Assembly (NCBI GenBank): GCA_018651745.1
Contig: JABIDL010000011.1
Coordinates: 32,616 to 96,615 of the forward strand
From: Candidatus Neomarinimicrobiota bacterium
GTDB lineage: Bacteria; Fidelibacterota; Marinisomatia; Marinisomatales; TCS55
Length of the DNA: 64,000 bases
Reading direction: 5' to 3'
Under the pieces are notes generated by a model, which was not told where the DNA came from, did not search any database, and was given only the letters and a program-made list of their open reading frames with translations. Each line of letters opens with the position of its first letter. Within the stretch, counting starts at the first letter, position 1. Shown here one piece after another: positions 54,249-62,852 of the stretch. A program made the position numbers and the translations under genes.

Positions 54249-54669
54249 TCAATACCGTTTTTTCTGCTTTGGTATTCTTATACACTGCATCTAAAATTCC
54301 ATTCACAAAAGATGCGCTTTCATCCGTGCTAAATATTTTAGCAATCTCAATCGCTTCTGAAATTGCTACTTTTGGAGGAACTTCATCAATGAAATGAATC
54401 TCACAAATTCCCATAATAAGAACCAGTTTATCTAAGAGCGCAACTCGATCCATATCCCAATTTTGAAGGTGCGACTTGATCTGTTCTTCGCACCATTCTT
54501 GTTTATCCACGCAGGTGGTAAACAAATTTTCTACAAAAGATCGAATTTTTTTTTGAGGATTTCCTCGAGCAAGGATATCTGCCAAAACCTTGTCTTTATC
54601 TTCTTTAGAAATCGCCATAGAATACAGTCCTTGCAAAACCCACTCTCTAGCTTTACGACGGGGATGCAT
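54229..54669 (-). CDS. nusB: Transcription antitermination factor NusB
   Basis: A 146-residue all-helical protein matching NusB, which with NusE binds boxA RNA to prevent early termination in rRNA operons. RRKAREWVLQGLYSMAIS at the N-terminus and DKLVLIMGICEIHFIDEVPP with KVAISEAIEIAKIFSTDESA and SFVNGILDAVYKN in the C-terminal half are family signatures. It lies 6 nt after ilvE and overlaps the methyltransferase. Confidence 0.93.
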   Translation of the reverse strand: MHPRRKAREWVLQGLYSMAISKEDKDKVLADILARGNPQKKIRSFVENLFTTCVDKQEWCEEQIKSHLQNWDMDRVALLDKLVLIMGICEIHFIDEVPPKVAISEAIEIAKIFSTDESASFVNGILDAVYKNTKAEKTVLNESERE

Positions 54670-54675
54670 CAGTTA

Positions 54676-55731
54676 TCACTTTTCGTCATTGGATTCTTTA
54701 TCTACTGGGTGAACCCAGCAAAACGGATCATCACGTTCTTCACGCTGAATTCCTACTATTTCTTTTCTTAATTGCGCTGTGATTTTTCCTTCTCCACCAC
54801 CGGAAATAGAATGCGCATCTTCTTCAACGGTAATGTTGCCAATTGGAGTGACCACTACGGCAGTTCCGGTACAAAAAGCCTCATCTGCCGCTAATAAGTC
54901 CTTAATCGTTATTTCTGTTTCTTCTACTTCCAATTTCAAAATATCTCTCGCAATTCGGATGACGGAATTTCTGGTAATACCGGGCAAAATTGATCCTGAT
55001 AATCTGGGTGTTTTAATCACATTGTCTTTCACAATAAAAACATTTGCAGATCCAACTTCTTCCAGTTGTGTTTCATCGGCAGCATGCAGATACAATACCT
55101 CGTCAAAACCTGTTTCCTTTGCAAGCTTTAACGGGAACAGAGATGCTGCATAGTTTCCGATAGCTTTGGCATTTCCGGTTCCATGCGGAGCGGCTCGGTG
55201 AAAATTTCTTGTCATTTTTAACTTGAGAGGTTTTACGCCATTTTTGAAATAAGATCCAACCGGTGTTACAAATACTATAAATGTATAGGTTGGAGCAGGA
55301 CGAACTCCAAGCACAGGTCCCGTTCCCCACAATAATGGTCTGATATAAAGAGATCCCTTTCCCAACGGTGGAATGAAATCCGCATTATCTCGAACAACCA
55401 TTTCTACCGCACTAAGGAAATCAATTTTTTCCACTTTGGGCATCACCAACCTTTTTGCAGATTGACCCAGTCTTTCCGCATTCATATCCGGGCGAAAAAG
55501 TACTATTCTATCTTTCACTGAACGAAATGCCTTGGTGCCTTCGAAAGCACCTTGACCATAATTCAATACACCCGATGCCGGAGAAAAAGAAAGTTCGCCA
55601 AACGGGATAAGTCCTCCATTATTCCATTGTCCGGATTCATTTGAATCCATCCGAAACATACTTCGAGTTGGAAAAAATTCAAATCCGAGACTATCCCAGT
55701 TAATATCGGAAGATGGGTTCATATTATTCAT
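54676..55731 (-). CDS. ilvE: Branched-chain amino acid aminotransferase
   Basis: A 351-residue fold-type IV PLP enzyme that interconverts Leu, Ile and Val with their 2-oxo acids. YGQGAFEGTKAFRS near residue 56, RPLLWGTGPVLGVRP near 130, NAKAIGNYAASLFPLKLAKE around 188-207 with the PLP lysine, and the CTGTAVVVTPIG motif are present. The frame is open to a TTG at 55749, but ATG 55731 with GAGG upstream is preferred; it overlaps the acyl-CoA dehydrogenase stop by 8 nt. Clustered with acyl-CoA dehydrogenase and thiolase, it suggests branched-chain amino acid breakdown or synthesis. Confidence 0.93.
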   Translation of the reverse strand: MNNMNPSSDINWDSLGFEFFPTRSMFRMDSNESGQWNNGGLIPFGELSFSPASGVLNYGQGAFEGTKAFRSVKDRIVLFRPDMNAERLGQSAKRLVMPKVEKIDFLSAVEMVVRDNADFIPPLGKGSLYIRPLLWGTGPVLGVRPAPTYTFIVFVTPVGSYFKNGVKPLKLKMTRNFHRAAPHGTGNAKAIGNYAASLFPLKLAKETGFDEVLYLHAADETQLEEVGSANVFIVKDNVIKTPRLSGSILPGITRNSVIRIARDILKLEVEETEITIKDLLAADEAFCTGTAVVVTPIGNITVEEDAHSISGGGEGKITAQLRKEIVGIQREERDDPFCWVHPVDKESNDEK

Positions 55732-56866
55732 GTAGTAAAGACCTCGCAATCACCATTTCTTGGATTTCTGATGTACCCTCGTAAATTTGGGTTATTTTCG
55801 CATCCCGCATTAATCGTTCTACTCCATACTCACGCATGTAACCATAGCCTCCAAAAATTTGAACACAATCGGTAGAAGCCTCCATAGAAACTCGGGATGC
55901 AAATACTTTTGCCATAGCCGCTTCCTTTGAAAATGGTTTATGCTCATCTTTTAAATGAGCAGCATTCATAATGAGCAATCTAGCAGCATTGATATTCGTT
56001 GCCATTCTAGCCAGTTTACTCTGGATTGCTCCAAATTCTGCAATTGGTTTCTTGAATTGTTTTCGTTCCTTTGCATAGGCAACAGATTTTTCCATTGCGG
56101 CCCTGGCAATACCCAAAGCTTGGGTTGCAATTCCAACCCGCCCGCCATCCAATGTGCCAAGTGCAATTTTGAAACCGTCTCCTTCATTGCCAATGATGGA
56201 ATCTGCAGGCACTTCACAATTTTCAAAATATAGTTCACATGTGTCTGAACCCCGAATACCCATTTTATCTTCCTTTTTTCCGGTGGAAAACCCATTAATT
56301 CCCTTTTCAACAATAAAGGCAGAAATACCTTTGTTGCCCACATTTTTTTCGGTTACCGCCATAACAATTACCAACCCGGAACTTAATCCATTTGTAACCC
56401 AATTTTTGGTTCCGTTTAAAATATAATTGCCATTTTTACGCTCGGCGAACGTCCTCATATTTCCGGCATCCGATCCTGATTGTGGTTCGCTCAAGCTAAA
56501 AGCACCTAAGGTTGTTGCATTGGCAATATCCGGTAGATATTTGGTCTTTTGATCATCCGAACCAAAATGGATTATTAACTGAGAGACTAAAGAATTATTC
56601 ACAGACATGATGACGGAAGCCGATGCATCAATTGCAGCAATTTCTTCTAATGCAACTACATAGCTGACGGCATCCAAACCGGCGCCACCATATTCTTCCG
56701 GAACCATCATGCCCATAAACCCAAGATCGGCCATTAAAGCGATTTGTTCTTTCGGAAACGTACAAGTTTCATCTCGATCAATGACACCCGGTTCGAGATG
56801 TTCTTTCGCAAATTCCTTTGCGGTTTTTTGAATCAATAATTGTTCTTCTGTTAAATCAAAATTCAT
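55724..56866 (-). CDS. Acyl-CoA dehydrogenase
   Basis: A 380-residue flavoenzyme introducing a trans-2 double bond into acyl-CoA. MNFDLTEEQLLIQKTAKEFA at the start, SLSEPQSGSDAGNMRT near 130, MGIRGSDTCELYFENCEVPA near 203, FGGYGYMREYGVERLMRDAK near 342 and the C-terminal IYEGTSEIQ are all typical; Glu in YEGTSE is the usual catalytic base region for short-chain enzymes. The frame is open upstream to 56914, but ATG 56866 overlaps the thiolase stop (ATGA) and matches the family N-terminus. A short-chain or branched-chain acyl-CoA substrate is likely. Confidence 0.93.
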   Translation of the reverse strand: MNFDLTEEQLLIQKTAKEFAKEHLEPGVIDRDETCTFPKEQIALMADLGFMGMMVPEEYGGAGLDAVSYVVALEEIAAIDASASVIMSVNNSLVSQLIIHFGSDDQKTKYLPDIANATTLGAFSLSEPQSGSDAGNMRTFAERKNGNYILNGTKNWVTNGLSSGLVIVMAVTEKNVGNKGISAFIVEKGINGFSTGKKEDKMGIRGSDTCELYFENCEVPADSIIGNEGDGFKIALGTLDGGRVGIATQALGIARAAMEKSVAYAKERKQFKKPIAEFGAIQSKLARMATNINAARLLIMNAAHLKDEHKPFSKEAAMAKVFASRVSMEASTDCVQIFGGYGYMREYGVERLMRDAKITQIYEGTSEIQEMVIARSLLHE

Positions 56867-58056
56867 AATACTTTTTCCACGATGAGGGCAACAGCCTCGC
56901 CGCCGCCGATGCACAACGTTGCAAGTCCTCTGTTAGCATTTCGGTTTTCCATGGCATGTAGTAAAGTGGTCAAAACTCTCGCGCCACTTGCGCCAATTGG
57001 GTGACCCAAAGCAATCGCGCCGCCATGCACATTTACCTTTTCACGGTCTAAATTAAAATCTTCTATCGCTGCCAGAGCAACAGGAGCAAATGCTTCGTTT
57101 ATCTCCCATAAATCAATATCATCTGCTTGGATATTTGCTTTAGAAAGTGCCTTAGCAATTGCCTTACTCGGAGCAGTCGTAAACCATTCTGGATCATGAG
57201 CCGCGGAAGCTTGAGAGATTATTTTAGCCATTGGCTTTAATTGGTATTCCTGCACCTTTTTTTCCGAAGCAACTAAAACAGCTGCAGCGCCATCATTAAT
57301 TTTGGAAGCATTGGCAGCGGTAATAGTTCCATCCCGATCAAAAGCAGGGCGGAGTGATTTCATTTTATCAAAATTTGCACGGTTAGGTTCGTCATCTACT
57401 TCCACAATAATATCGTCTCCTTTTCGGCGGGGGACAGAAACAGGAATCATTTCTTCGTCAAATAATCCGTCAGCCTGAGCTTTTTGCGCTCGTGTGTATG
57501 ATTCAATCGCAAACGCATCCTGATCTTCTCGATCGTAATTTCTATCTGTAGCACAAGTTTCTGCACAATTACCCATGTGCTTATCGTTATATACATCCCA
57601 CAGGCCATCTCCAATCATGCTATCAATAATTTTCCCGTGACCTAAACGAAGCCCATCTCTTCCCTTTGGAATCAAATACGGAGACCGCGTCATATTTTCC
57701 ATTCCGCCGGCAATGATCAAGTCTGCATCTTCGGTTTTGATTGCCTGACTCGCAAGCATAACTGCTTTTAATCCGGATCCACACATTTTATTTATGGTAA
57801 GGCATTCAACAGAATTCGAGAGACCCGATCGTAAAGCAACCTGACGGGCCGGTGCCTGTCCAAGGCCGGCAGAAAGGACACAACCCATAATCACCTCATC
57901 AACAGAGTCGAGTGAGATTTTTGTTTCTTCTAAAATTGCTTTAACCACCTCCGAACCCAAAGTAGTTGCAGATACAGAAGACAAACTACCCTGAAATGCG
58001 CCTACAGGCGTTCGTTTAGCTGCTACTAAAAAGACATCTCTAAAGGTATTTTTCAT
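56863..58056 (-). CDS. Acetyl-CoA acetyltransferase (thiolase)
   Basis: A 397-residue thiolase. Nucleophile Cys92 is in NKMCGSGLKAV, catalytic His near 351 in GHPIGASGARVL and the second Cys near 384 in LCIGGGEAVAL. It condenses or cleaves acetyl-CoA/acetoacetyl-CoA and related 3-oxoacyl-CoA. Immediately followed by the acyl-CoA dehydrogenase (4-nt overlap) and preceded by the DAO-family oxidase (9-nt gap), in one transcription unit with the aminotransferase. Confidence 0.94.
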   Translation of the reverse strand: MKNTFRDVFLVAAKRTPVGAFQGSLSSVSATTLGSEVVKAILEETKISLDSVDEVIMGCVLSAGLGQAPARQVALRSGLSNSVECLTINKMCGSGLKAVMLASQAIKTEDADLIIAGGMENMTRSPYLIPKGRDGLRLGHGKIIDSMIGDGLWDVYNDKHMGNCAETCATDRNYDREDQDAFAIESYTRAQKAQADGLFDEEMIPVSVPRRKGDDIIVEVDDEPNRANFDKMKSLRPAFDRDGTITAANASKINDGAAAVLVASEKKVQEYQLKPMAKIISQASAAHDPEWFTTAPSKAIAKALSKANIQADDIDLWEINEAFAPVALAAIEDFNLDREKVNVHGGAIALGHPIGASGARVLTTLLHAMENRNANRGLATLCIGGGEAVALIVEKVL

Positions 58057-58065
58057 ATTTTTTTC

Positions 58066-59298
58066 CTATGCTGCAAATCGTTGTGTGTAAAATAAATCAC
58101 TATTTGGTGTTTTGCCTTCAATCATCATTTCCGCTGCCATTTTTCCGAGCGATCCGGCAAATCCTAAGCCGTGCCCTGTATAGCCACCACAAACAAATAC
58201 ATTTGAGCTTCCCGGAACTGCGCCCAAAAGCGGAAGTCCATCCTGACTAAAACCCATTGTTCCTGCCCAAGCGTGGGAAATGTTAACCGACTTTGCCTGT
58301 GGGAATAAGGATGTGAAGTAATCATATAATCCCTGCAACAATTCAAGATCAACATTTTCGGAATCATTTTCCTCAGAATTTTGAGCATTTTCTCTAAATC
58401 CGCCAACCATAAATCTGCCATCTTGAAGTTGTCGCCAATATTCATATCCAAAATTTGCGTAAATCACTTCTTCAAATAATTTTTCAGAAAAAGGATCCGT
58501 CACAAACCCCTGACCCTTCACCGGAACAATTTTATCTTTTAGGCGAGATTGAAGTTTCGCGGAATAAGCATTGGTTGCAAGAATCGCCATTGCACAAGAC
58601 ACAGTTCCTTTATCTGTTTCAATCTGAACAGAATCAGATGTTTCATCAGTTGAAATATGGTTTACCATCGTTTTTTCAAAAACGGGCATACCATTATTTT
58701 TCAAAATATTCGCCAAATCCCGAACAAATTTCACCGGCTGAATTTCGCCATCATTTCGCATTCTAATTGCACCGTTAAATTGATTAGAATTCAAATGTTC
58801 TCTGCAAGCAACTTCATCCAAATAATCTACGTGAAACCCATCAGAAACTAATTCTGTATAAGTTGCTTTTAATTCTTTCCCTTCCTGTTCGCTTACTCCA
58901 AGAATTAAACTTCCGTTTTTTCTGTATTCACATGCAATTTTTTCGTTTGAAATAATGTCAAACAAAACTTCATGATTTTCTTGTGTCAGGTTCCACAATC
59001 TTTTTGCTTTTTCTTTTCCAAGTAGTTCTTTAACACGACTATAATGTTCAACGGTACCGGTTAATATAAATCCTGTATTCCGTCCGGTTGCTGCTTTCCC
59101 AATAATTTGCCCTTCAAGCAAAACAGTTTTTATTCCGGCTTCTGCCAAAAAGTATGAAATTAAAACACCGGTGATACCGCCACCCACTACAGCAATATCC
59201 GCCGTGATGTTTTTTTCTAAGGTGCCAAATGTTTGATCCAAATCTACCCCTAGAGATTCCTTTGAAAGAAAAAACGGAGTGGAATTATTGCTCGTCAT
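58066..59298 (-). CDS. DAO-family FAD-dependent amine/amino acid oxidoreductase
   Basis: A 410-residue flavoprotein. The FAD-binding Rossmann motif AVVGGGITGVLISYFLAEAG occupies about residues 35-54, with the acidic end of beta-2 in VLLEG. The C-terminal half has AWAGTMGFSQDGLPLLGAVP and GGYTGHGLGFAGSLGK, as in gamma-glutamylputrescine oxidase and glycine/sarcosine oxidase relatives. It would oxidise an amine or imino acid to an imine. The start overlaps the phoH stop by 4 nt. Confidence 0.88.
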   Translation of the reverse strand: MTSNNSTPFFLSKESLGVDLDQTFGTLEKNITADIAVVGGGITGVLISYFLAEAGIKTVLLEGQIIGKAATGRNTGFILTGTVEHYSRVKELLGKEKAKRLWNLTQENHEVLFDIISNEKIACEYRKNGSLILGVSEQEGKELKATYTELVSDGFHVDYLDEVACREHLNSNQFNGAIRMRNDGEIQPVKFVRDLANILKNNGMPVFEKTMVNHISTDETSDSVQIETDKGTVSCAMAILATNAYSAKLQSRLKDKIVPVKGQGFVTDPFSEKLFEEVIYANFGYEYWRQLQDGRFMVGGFRENAQNSEENDSENVDLELLQGLYDYFTSLFPQAKSVNISHAWAGTMGFSQDGLPLLGAVPGSSNVFVCGGYTGHGLGFAGSLGKMAAEMMIEGKTPNSDLFYTQRFAA

Positions 59299-60236
59299 TT
59301 TCCACCATTCGAATCGTATGCTTTAATAATATCGCGCACAAGTTTATGCCTTACCACATCCATTTCAGTGAGTTTCGCAAATCCAATTCCATCTATATTT
59401 TGCATAATATCCATAATTTGCAAAAGCCCGGATTCGGTTCGTTTTGGTAAATCAATCTGTGTTGCGTCACCTGTAATAATCGCTTTTGAATTCACGCCCA
59501 ATCGTGTTAAAAACATTTTCATTTGCATGGTTGTGGCATTTTGCGCTTCATCCAAAATCATGAACGCATCACTCAAGGTGCGACCTCGCATATAGGCTAA
59601 AGGGATGACTTCAATCGTGTTGTTATTTAACATTGGGTTCAATCGGGATTTGGGTAGCATATCATCCAGCGAATCGTAAAGCGGTGTTAAATACGGATCT
59701 ACTTTTTCTTTTAGATCGCCGGGAAGAAATCCCAAATTTTCACCTGCTTCAACTGCCGGCCTGCATAATACAATCCTGCTGACTTCATGGTTGTCTAAAG
59801 CGGCGACGGCCGCGGCAACGGCAAGATATGTTTTTCCTGTTCCGGCTGGACCAACAGCCACCACGATATCATTTTCTCGGAACGATTTCATATATGCGAT
59901 TTGTCCATCTGTGCGCGGTGAAATGGACCCTTTTATTCCATAATGAATGACATCATCCGGGGTAGTTTTTTCATGACCATTGTGCGCCCGCACCAAATCC
60001 ACCAATCCTTTTACATCCTTTTGTGTGAGTGATCCTTTTCGATTTAGTGTTTGAATCATTTCATGAAATATTTCATGGATTTGGTTGATCGCTTCAATTT
60101 CACCGCTTAATTTAATCTCCTCACCACGAACAATAATTTGAGCAGAAAATGTATCTTCAATTAAACGCAAATGTGCATCTGCAGCACCAAAGAGTGACGC
60201 AAGGTCTATTCCTTTTATTTTAATGGCTTTATCCAA
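59295..60236 (-). CDS. PhoH-like ATPase
   Basis: A 313-residue cytosolic P-loop protein with Walker A GPAGTGKT (129-136), Walker B FMILDEAQNA near 226 and IITGDATQIDLP near 257. An N-terminal KH-like segment (about 10-65) is typical of the short PhoH/YbeZ family linked to RNA metabolism and ribosome maturation together with YbeY. No ybeY is adjacent; DAO oxidase follows with a 4-nt overlap. First gene of the 60.2-53.6 kb operon. Confidence 0.93.
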   Translation of the reverse strand: MDKAIKIKGIDLASLFGAADAHLRLIEDTFSAQIIVRGEEIKLSGEIEAINQIHEIFHEMIQTLNRKGSLTQKDVKGLVDLVRAHNGHEKTTPDDVIHYGIKGSISPRTDGQIAYMKSFRENDIVVAVGPAGTGKTYLAVAAAVAALDNHEVSRIVLCRPAVEAGENLGFLPGDLKEKVDPYLTPLYDSLDDMLPKSRLNPMLNNNTIEVIPLAYMRGRTLSDAFMILDEAQNATTMQMKMFLTRLGVNSKAIITGDATQIDLPKRTESGLLQIMDIMQNIDGIGFAKLTEMDVVRHKLVRDIIKAYDSNGGK

Positions 60237-60299
60237 TTCCTTGAACCCATAAGGTATTGCGTGCGAAATTCCCGATTGTTAAACAATGAATTCCGGTCA

Positions 60300-61217
60300 A
60301 TGAACAATAAATTACACCTATCAAGTGTAAGCGATAAAATAACTGTTTCTTCACTTGCGAAAGTTACATCATTTTTCCTTATCATTTTGATATTCGTTTC
60401 CAGCTGTGCTTCATTTGGAGTAAGTGAAATACCTGATAATATTTCTGACAATGTCCAACAGTTGGTTGAGCGCGGAGAAAAACATTGGGGAAAGCGGGTT
60501 CGTTTTAAGGATGCCCGCTTGGCGCATGTCATGCTGAAACAAGCCGTTTCTCTAGCGCCGCACGATCAAAATGCAGTTGCTCTTTTTGCTCGCATTTGTC
60601 ATTTCCTTGGTTATTATGTAGAAGAAGATCCCGCTATGAAAGATGCTCTTTTTCAGGAAGGCGCTGATGCGACTTGGACTTGGATAACTTCATCAAAAAA
60701 TTATATGACTGTATTTGATTCAACCCAAGGTGATTCCATAGTCAAATCGTTTGCGGGATTGTCTGCCTTACCGGAAAATTCAGTGCCGGTAATGTACTGG
60801 TATTGCGCAAACAAGGGACGATTTCTTGCAAACAAAAAAGTGATTGAGCGATTGCAGTACAGAGAAACGCTTGAAGTGCTAATGCATAAAATTATAGCTT
60901 CTAATTCGGATTATTTCTTTGGAGGCCCCAATCGATTTTTCGGAGCATTTTATGCACGGTTGCCGGGAGTGGATCTTTCTTTCGCAACTGATTATTTTAA
61001 CAAATCTATCGCAACCGAGCCAAATTATTTCGAGACATATCTTTTGCGAGCGCGGTACTTACATACCAAGTCGGGTGACCGGGAATCTTTTGAAAAAGAC
61101 CTACAATTTGTGATTGATGCAGATCCTGCCCTTCTGCCGGATGCTATGCCGGAAAACTTGCTTTCACAAGAACGTGCAGAAGAACTTCTAACGCATACCA
61201 ATATGCTTTTTGAATGA
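60300..61217 (+). CDS. TatT-family (TRAP-associated) lipoprotein
   Basis: A 305-residue protein. A hydrophobic start and the lipobox-like VSSCAS (Cys about 36 of this start) indicate a lipoprotein. The rest resembles the TAtT component family, helical TPR-like proteins that form rings around TRAP-type ligand-binding proteins (described for Treponema TP0956). ARLAHVMLKQAVSLAPHDQN and NSDYFFGGPNRFFGAFYARL fit this family. I prefer ATG 60300; the frame is open from a GTG at 60261. No TRAP permease or substrate-binding gene is adjacent here. The stop overlaps the next start by 4 nt. Confidence 0.78.
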   Translation: MNNKLHLSSVSDKITVSSLAKVTSFFLIILIFVSSCASFGVSEIPDNISDNVQQLVERGEKHWGKRVRFKDARLAHVMLKQAVSLAPHDQNAVALFARICHFLGYYVEEDPAMKDALFQEGADATWTWITSSKNYMTVFDSTQGDSIVKSFAGLSALPENSVPVMYWYCANKGRFLANKKVIERLQYRETLEVLMHKIIASNSDYFFGGPNRFFGAFYARLPGVDLSFATDYFNKSIATEPNYFETYLLRARYLHTKSGDRESFEKDLQFVIDADPALLPDAMPENLLSQERAEELLTHTNMLFE

Positions 61218-61795
61218 GTATTGTCTTTTTACTACTTCAAATTTTTTGCGGACTTCTGTTCGTATTATTCTTTATTTCTATTCTCCCATGGAAAATATCT
61301 TTGGATGGAAATTTGGTTTTGAAAGAAACTATTATTTCTACAAAAGGCGTCGTAAAATTTGGCACAAATCAATTCGGTCTATCTGTTTTGCCTTCAAAAA
61401 TTATTTCTTTGGGCCCCTATCAAAATCCGTGGTTTCAGTTTTCAATAAAAAAAAGTAGGCGGACTCAAACTAAACTCGATGATACAACGAAAAGAAAGAA
61501 ATTTCTTTCAATAAAATATATGAAACCGGCGATAAAGTCACTACAATGGAACCAATTTGATTTAACCGGAAAACTGGGGTTTAAAAATTCTGCGCATACC
61601 GGAATCGTATTTGGCGGACTTCAGGCATTGAATGGATCCATTGTCTCTTCTCGATTCAATTTTAATATTCGACCGATTTTTACCCATCAACTTGATACAG
61701 ATTTGACCGGTTCCATTTGCTTCAAGCTTATACCTGTACTATTAGTGTGGAATCTCACTAAGACTTATTTTAATTTTAGCTTTCAGAAAGGATAA
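61214..61795 (+). CDS. DUF2953/YtfI-like membrane-associated protein
   Basis: A 193-residue protein with one N-terminal membrane helix (about 3-24) and a beta-rich soluble region; NSAHTGIVFGGLQALNG (about 128-144) and FNFNIRPIFTHQLDTDLTGS near 154 fit the DUF2953 (YtfI) pattern, where a glycine-rich amphipathic stretch is followed by such strands. The immediate downstream gene is GerW/YtfJ-like, as in Bacillus ytfI-ytfJ, which supports the family call more than sequence alone does. Function unknown. Confidence 0.68.
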   Translation: MSIVFLLLQIFCGLLFVLFFISILPWKISLDGNLVLKETIISTKGVVKFGTNQFGLSVLPSKIISLGPYQNPWFQFSIKKSRRTQTKLDDTTKRKKFLSIKYMKPAIKSLQWNQFDLTGKLGFKNSAHTGIVFGGLQALNGSIVSSRFNFNIRPIFTHQLDTDLTGSICFKLIPVLLVWNLTKTYFNFSFQKG

Positions 61796-61798
61796 ATC

Positions 61799-62179
61799 AT
61801 GGACATTACAAACCTCATAAAAAATACATTGAATGAAATTCAAGATTTAATGCTTACGCGCACTGTAGTCGGTGACCCAATTGAAGCCGGAGATCATACA
61901 GTTATTCCGGTTTCCAAGGTGACATTCGGATTCGGCGGAGGAGGCGGTGAAAGTAAAGAAACTGATGCCGGACAAGGTGTTGGTGGAGGATGGTCTATCG
62001 AGCCGGTTGGGTTTGTGATCATCGGCCCGGATGGCGCTCGGTTATTGACCATTGGCGAAAAAGACAGCGTTACATCAAAACTGTTGGACCTTGCACCCAA
62101 AGTCGTAGAAACAGTAAAGGATTTTGTGAATCAGGAATCGAAAGAATCAGAAGAATCGCCCGATGAGTCAGGCAGTTAA
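61799..62179 (+). CDS. GerW/YtfJ-family protein
   Basis: A 126-residue protein of the GerW (YtfJ, formerly sporulation-associated) family. It has the usual glycine-rich block FGFGGGGGESKETDAGQGVG (about 41-60), then IEPVGFVIIGPDGARLLTIG, and the N-terminal VVGDPIEAGDHTVIPVSKV. The protein is cytosolic and the role outside spore formers is not established. It follows the DUF2953-like gene by 3 nt with AAAGGATAAATC as ribosome-binding site, and is convergent with the nucleosidase-like gene. Confidence 0.85.
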   Translation: MDITNLIKNTLNEIQDLMLTRTVVGDPIEAGDHTVIPVSKVTFGFGGGGGESKETDAGQGVGGGWSIEPVGFVIIGPDGARLLTIGEKDSVTSKLLDLAPKVVETVKDFVNQESKESEESPDESGS

Positions 62180-62181
62180 AC

Positions 62182-62784
62182 TCAAATATTAGATTTTAAA
62201 CACAATTGAATAACCCGGGCTATTTCCGATATATTTTTTCGAACTAGTAAATCCACATTTATTGCGCTGAATTCAGACGCTTCCATCGCGTCCGATACTA
62301 TTTTCAGGAACACCATTCTATGCGCCGGGATGCATTTTATTCCAGCTTCAAACAGCGCGGATGCTTCCATGTCCACCAGATTTTCATATTCACCGTAACC
62401 GTCCGTGACCGCATTTTCCACAGTAGTTAATTCTGAAGTCTTCAAACCGTGCTTCAGCAGGATGTCCGGAAACCACTCACGTTTGGAATTTTTGTCTGTA
62501 ATTTTATGAATCACATACATTTCACCAATCTTGCTTGTTTTGGGATTTCCGCCTGCAATGCCTACATTGACCAGCAAATAATCTTCCGGATAAATTCTCA
62601 GAAATTCCGTTACCGATTCGGATGCTTTTTGTTTCCCGAGCCCGCAAATGAGAAGTGTGATGTAATCTTTATGGTAAACCCGAAATTGTGTTTCCGTCTC
62701 AAATTTCAGACCGTAATACTCAATCAACGGTTTTGCCTCTGATTTAAGTGCTGTAACTATGAGAGCTTTCTTGTCAGAATTCAT
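62182..62784 (-). CDS. Nucleoside phosphorylase/nucleosidase-superfamily protein
   Basis: A 200-residue protein with the PNP/UDP fold: ALIVTALKSEAKPLIEYYGL at the start, LLVNVGIAGGNPKTSKIGEM (about 69-88) and the substrate-binding VDMEASALFEAG near 137. Family members include MTA/SAH nucleosidase and futalosine hydrolase (menaquinone synthesis). Compared with these it lacks the very long C-terminal part and the exact ligand residues are uncertain, so I leave the substrate open. Confidence 0.78.
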   Translation of the reverse strand: MNSDKKALIVTALKSEAKPLIEYYGLKFETETQFRVYHKDYITLLICGLGKQKASESVTEFLRIYPEDYLLVNVGIAGGNPKTSKIGEMYVIHKITDKNSKREWFPDILLKHGLKTSELTTVENAVTDGYGEYENLVDMEASALFEAGIKCIPAHRMVFLKIVSDAMEASEFSAINVDLLVRKNISEIARVIQLCLKSNI

Positions 62785-62852
62785 GATCCATAATAATTAT
62801 AATAGTAATAAAAAAGCTTTAGAAATTGCGAATTTGAGGGACGAGTGTCCTT

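Noticed and set aside
62785-62852. Hairpin GGACGAGTGTCC as terminator of the last surface protein gene
   Set aside because: The stem is only four base pairs and lacks an adjoining T-tract.
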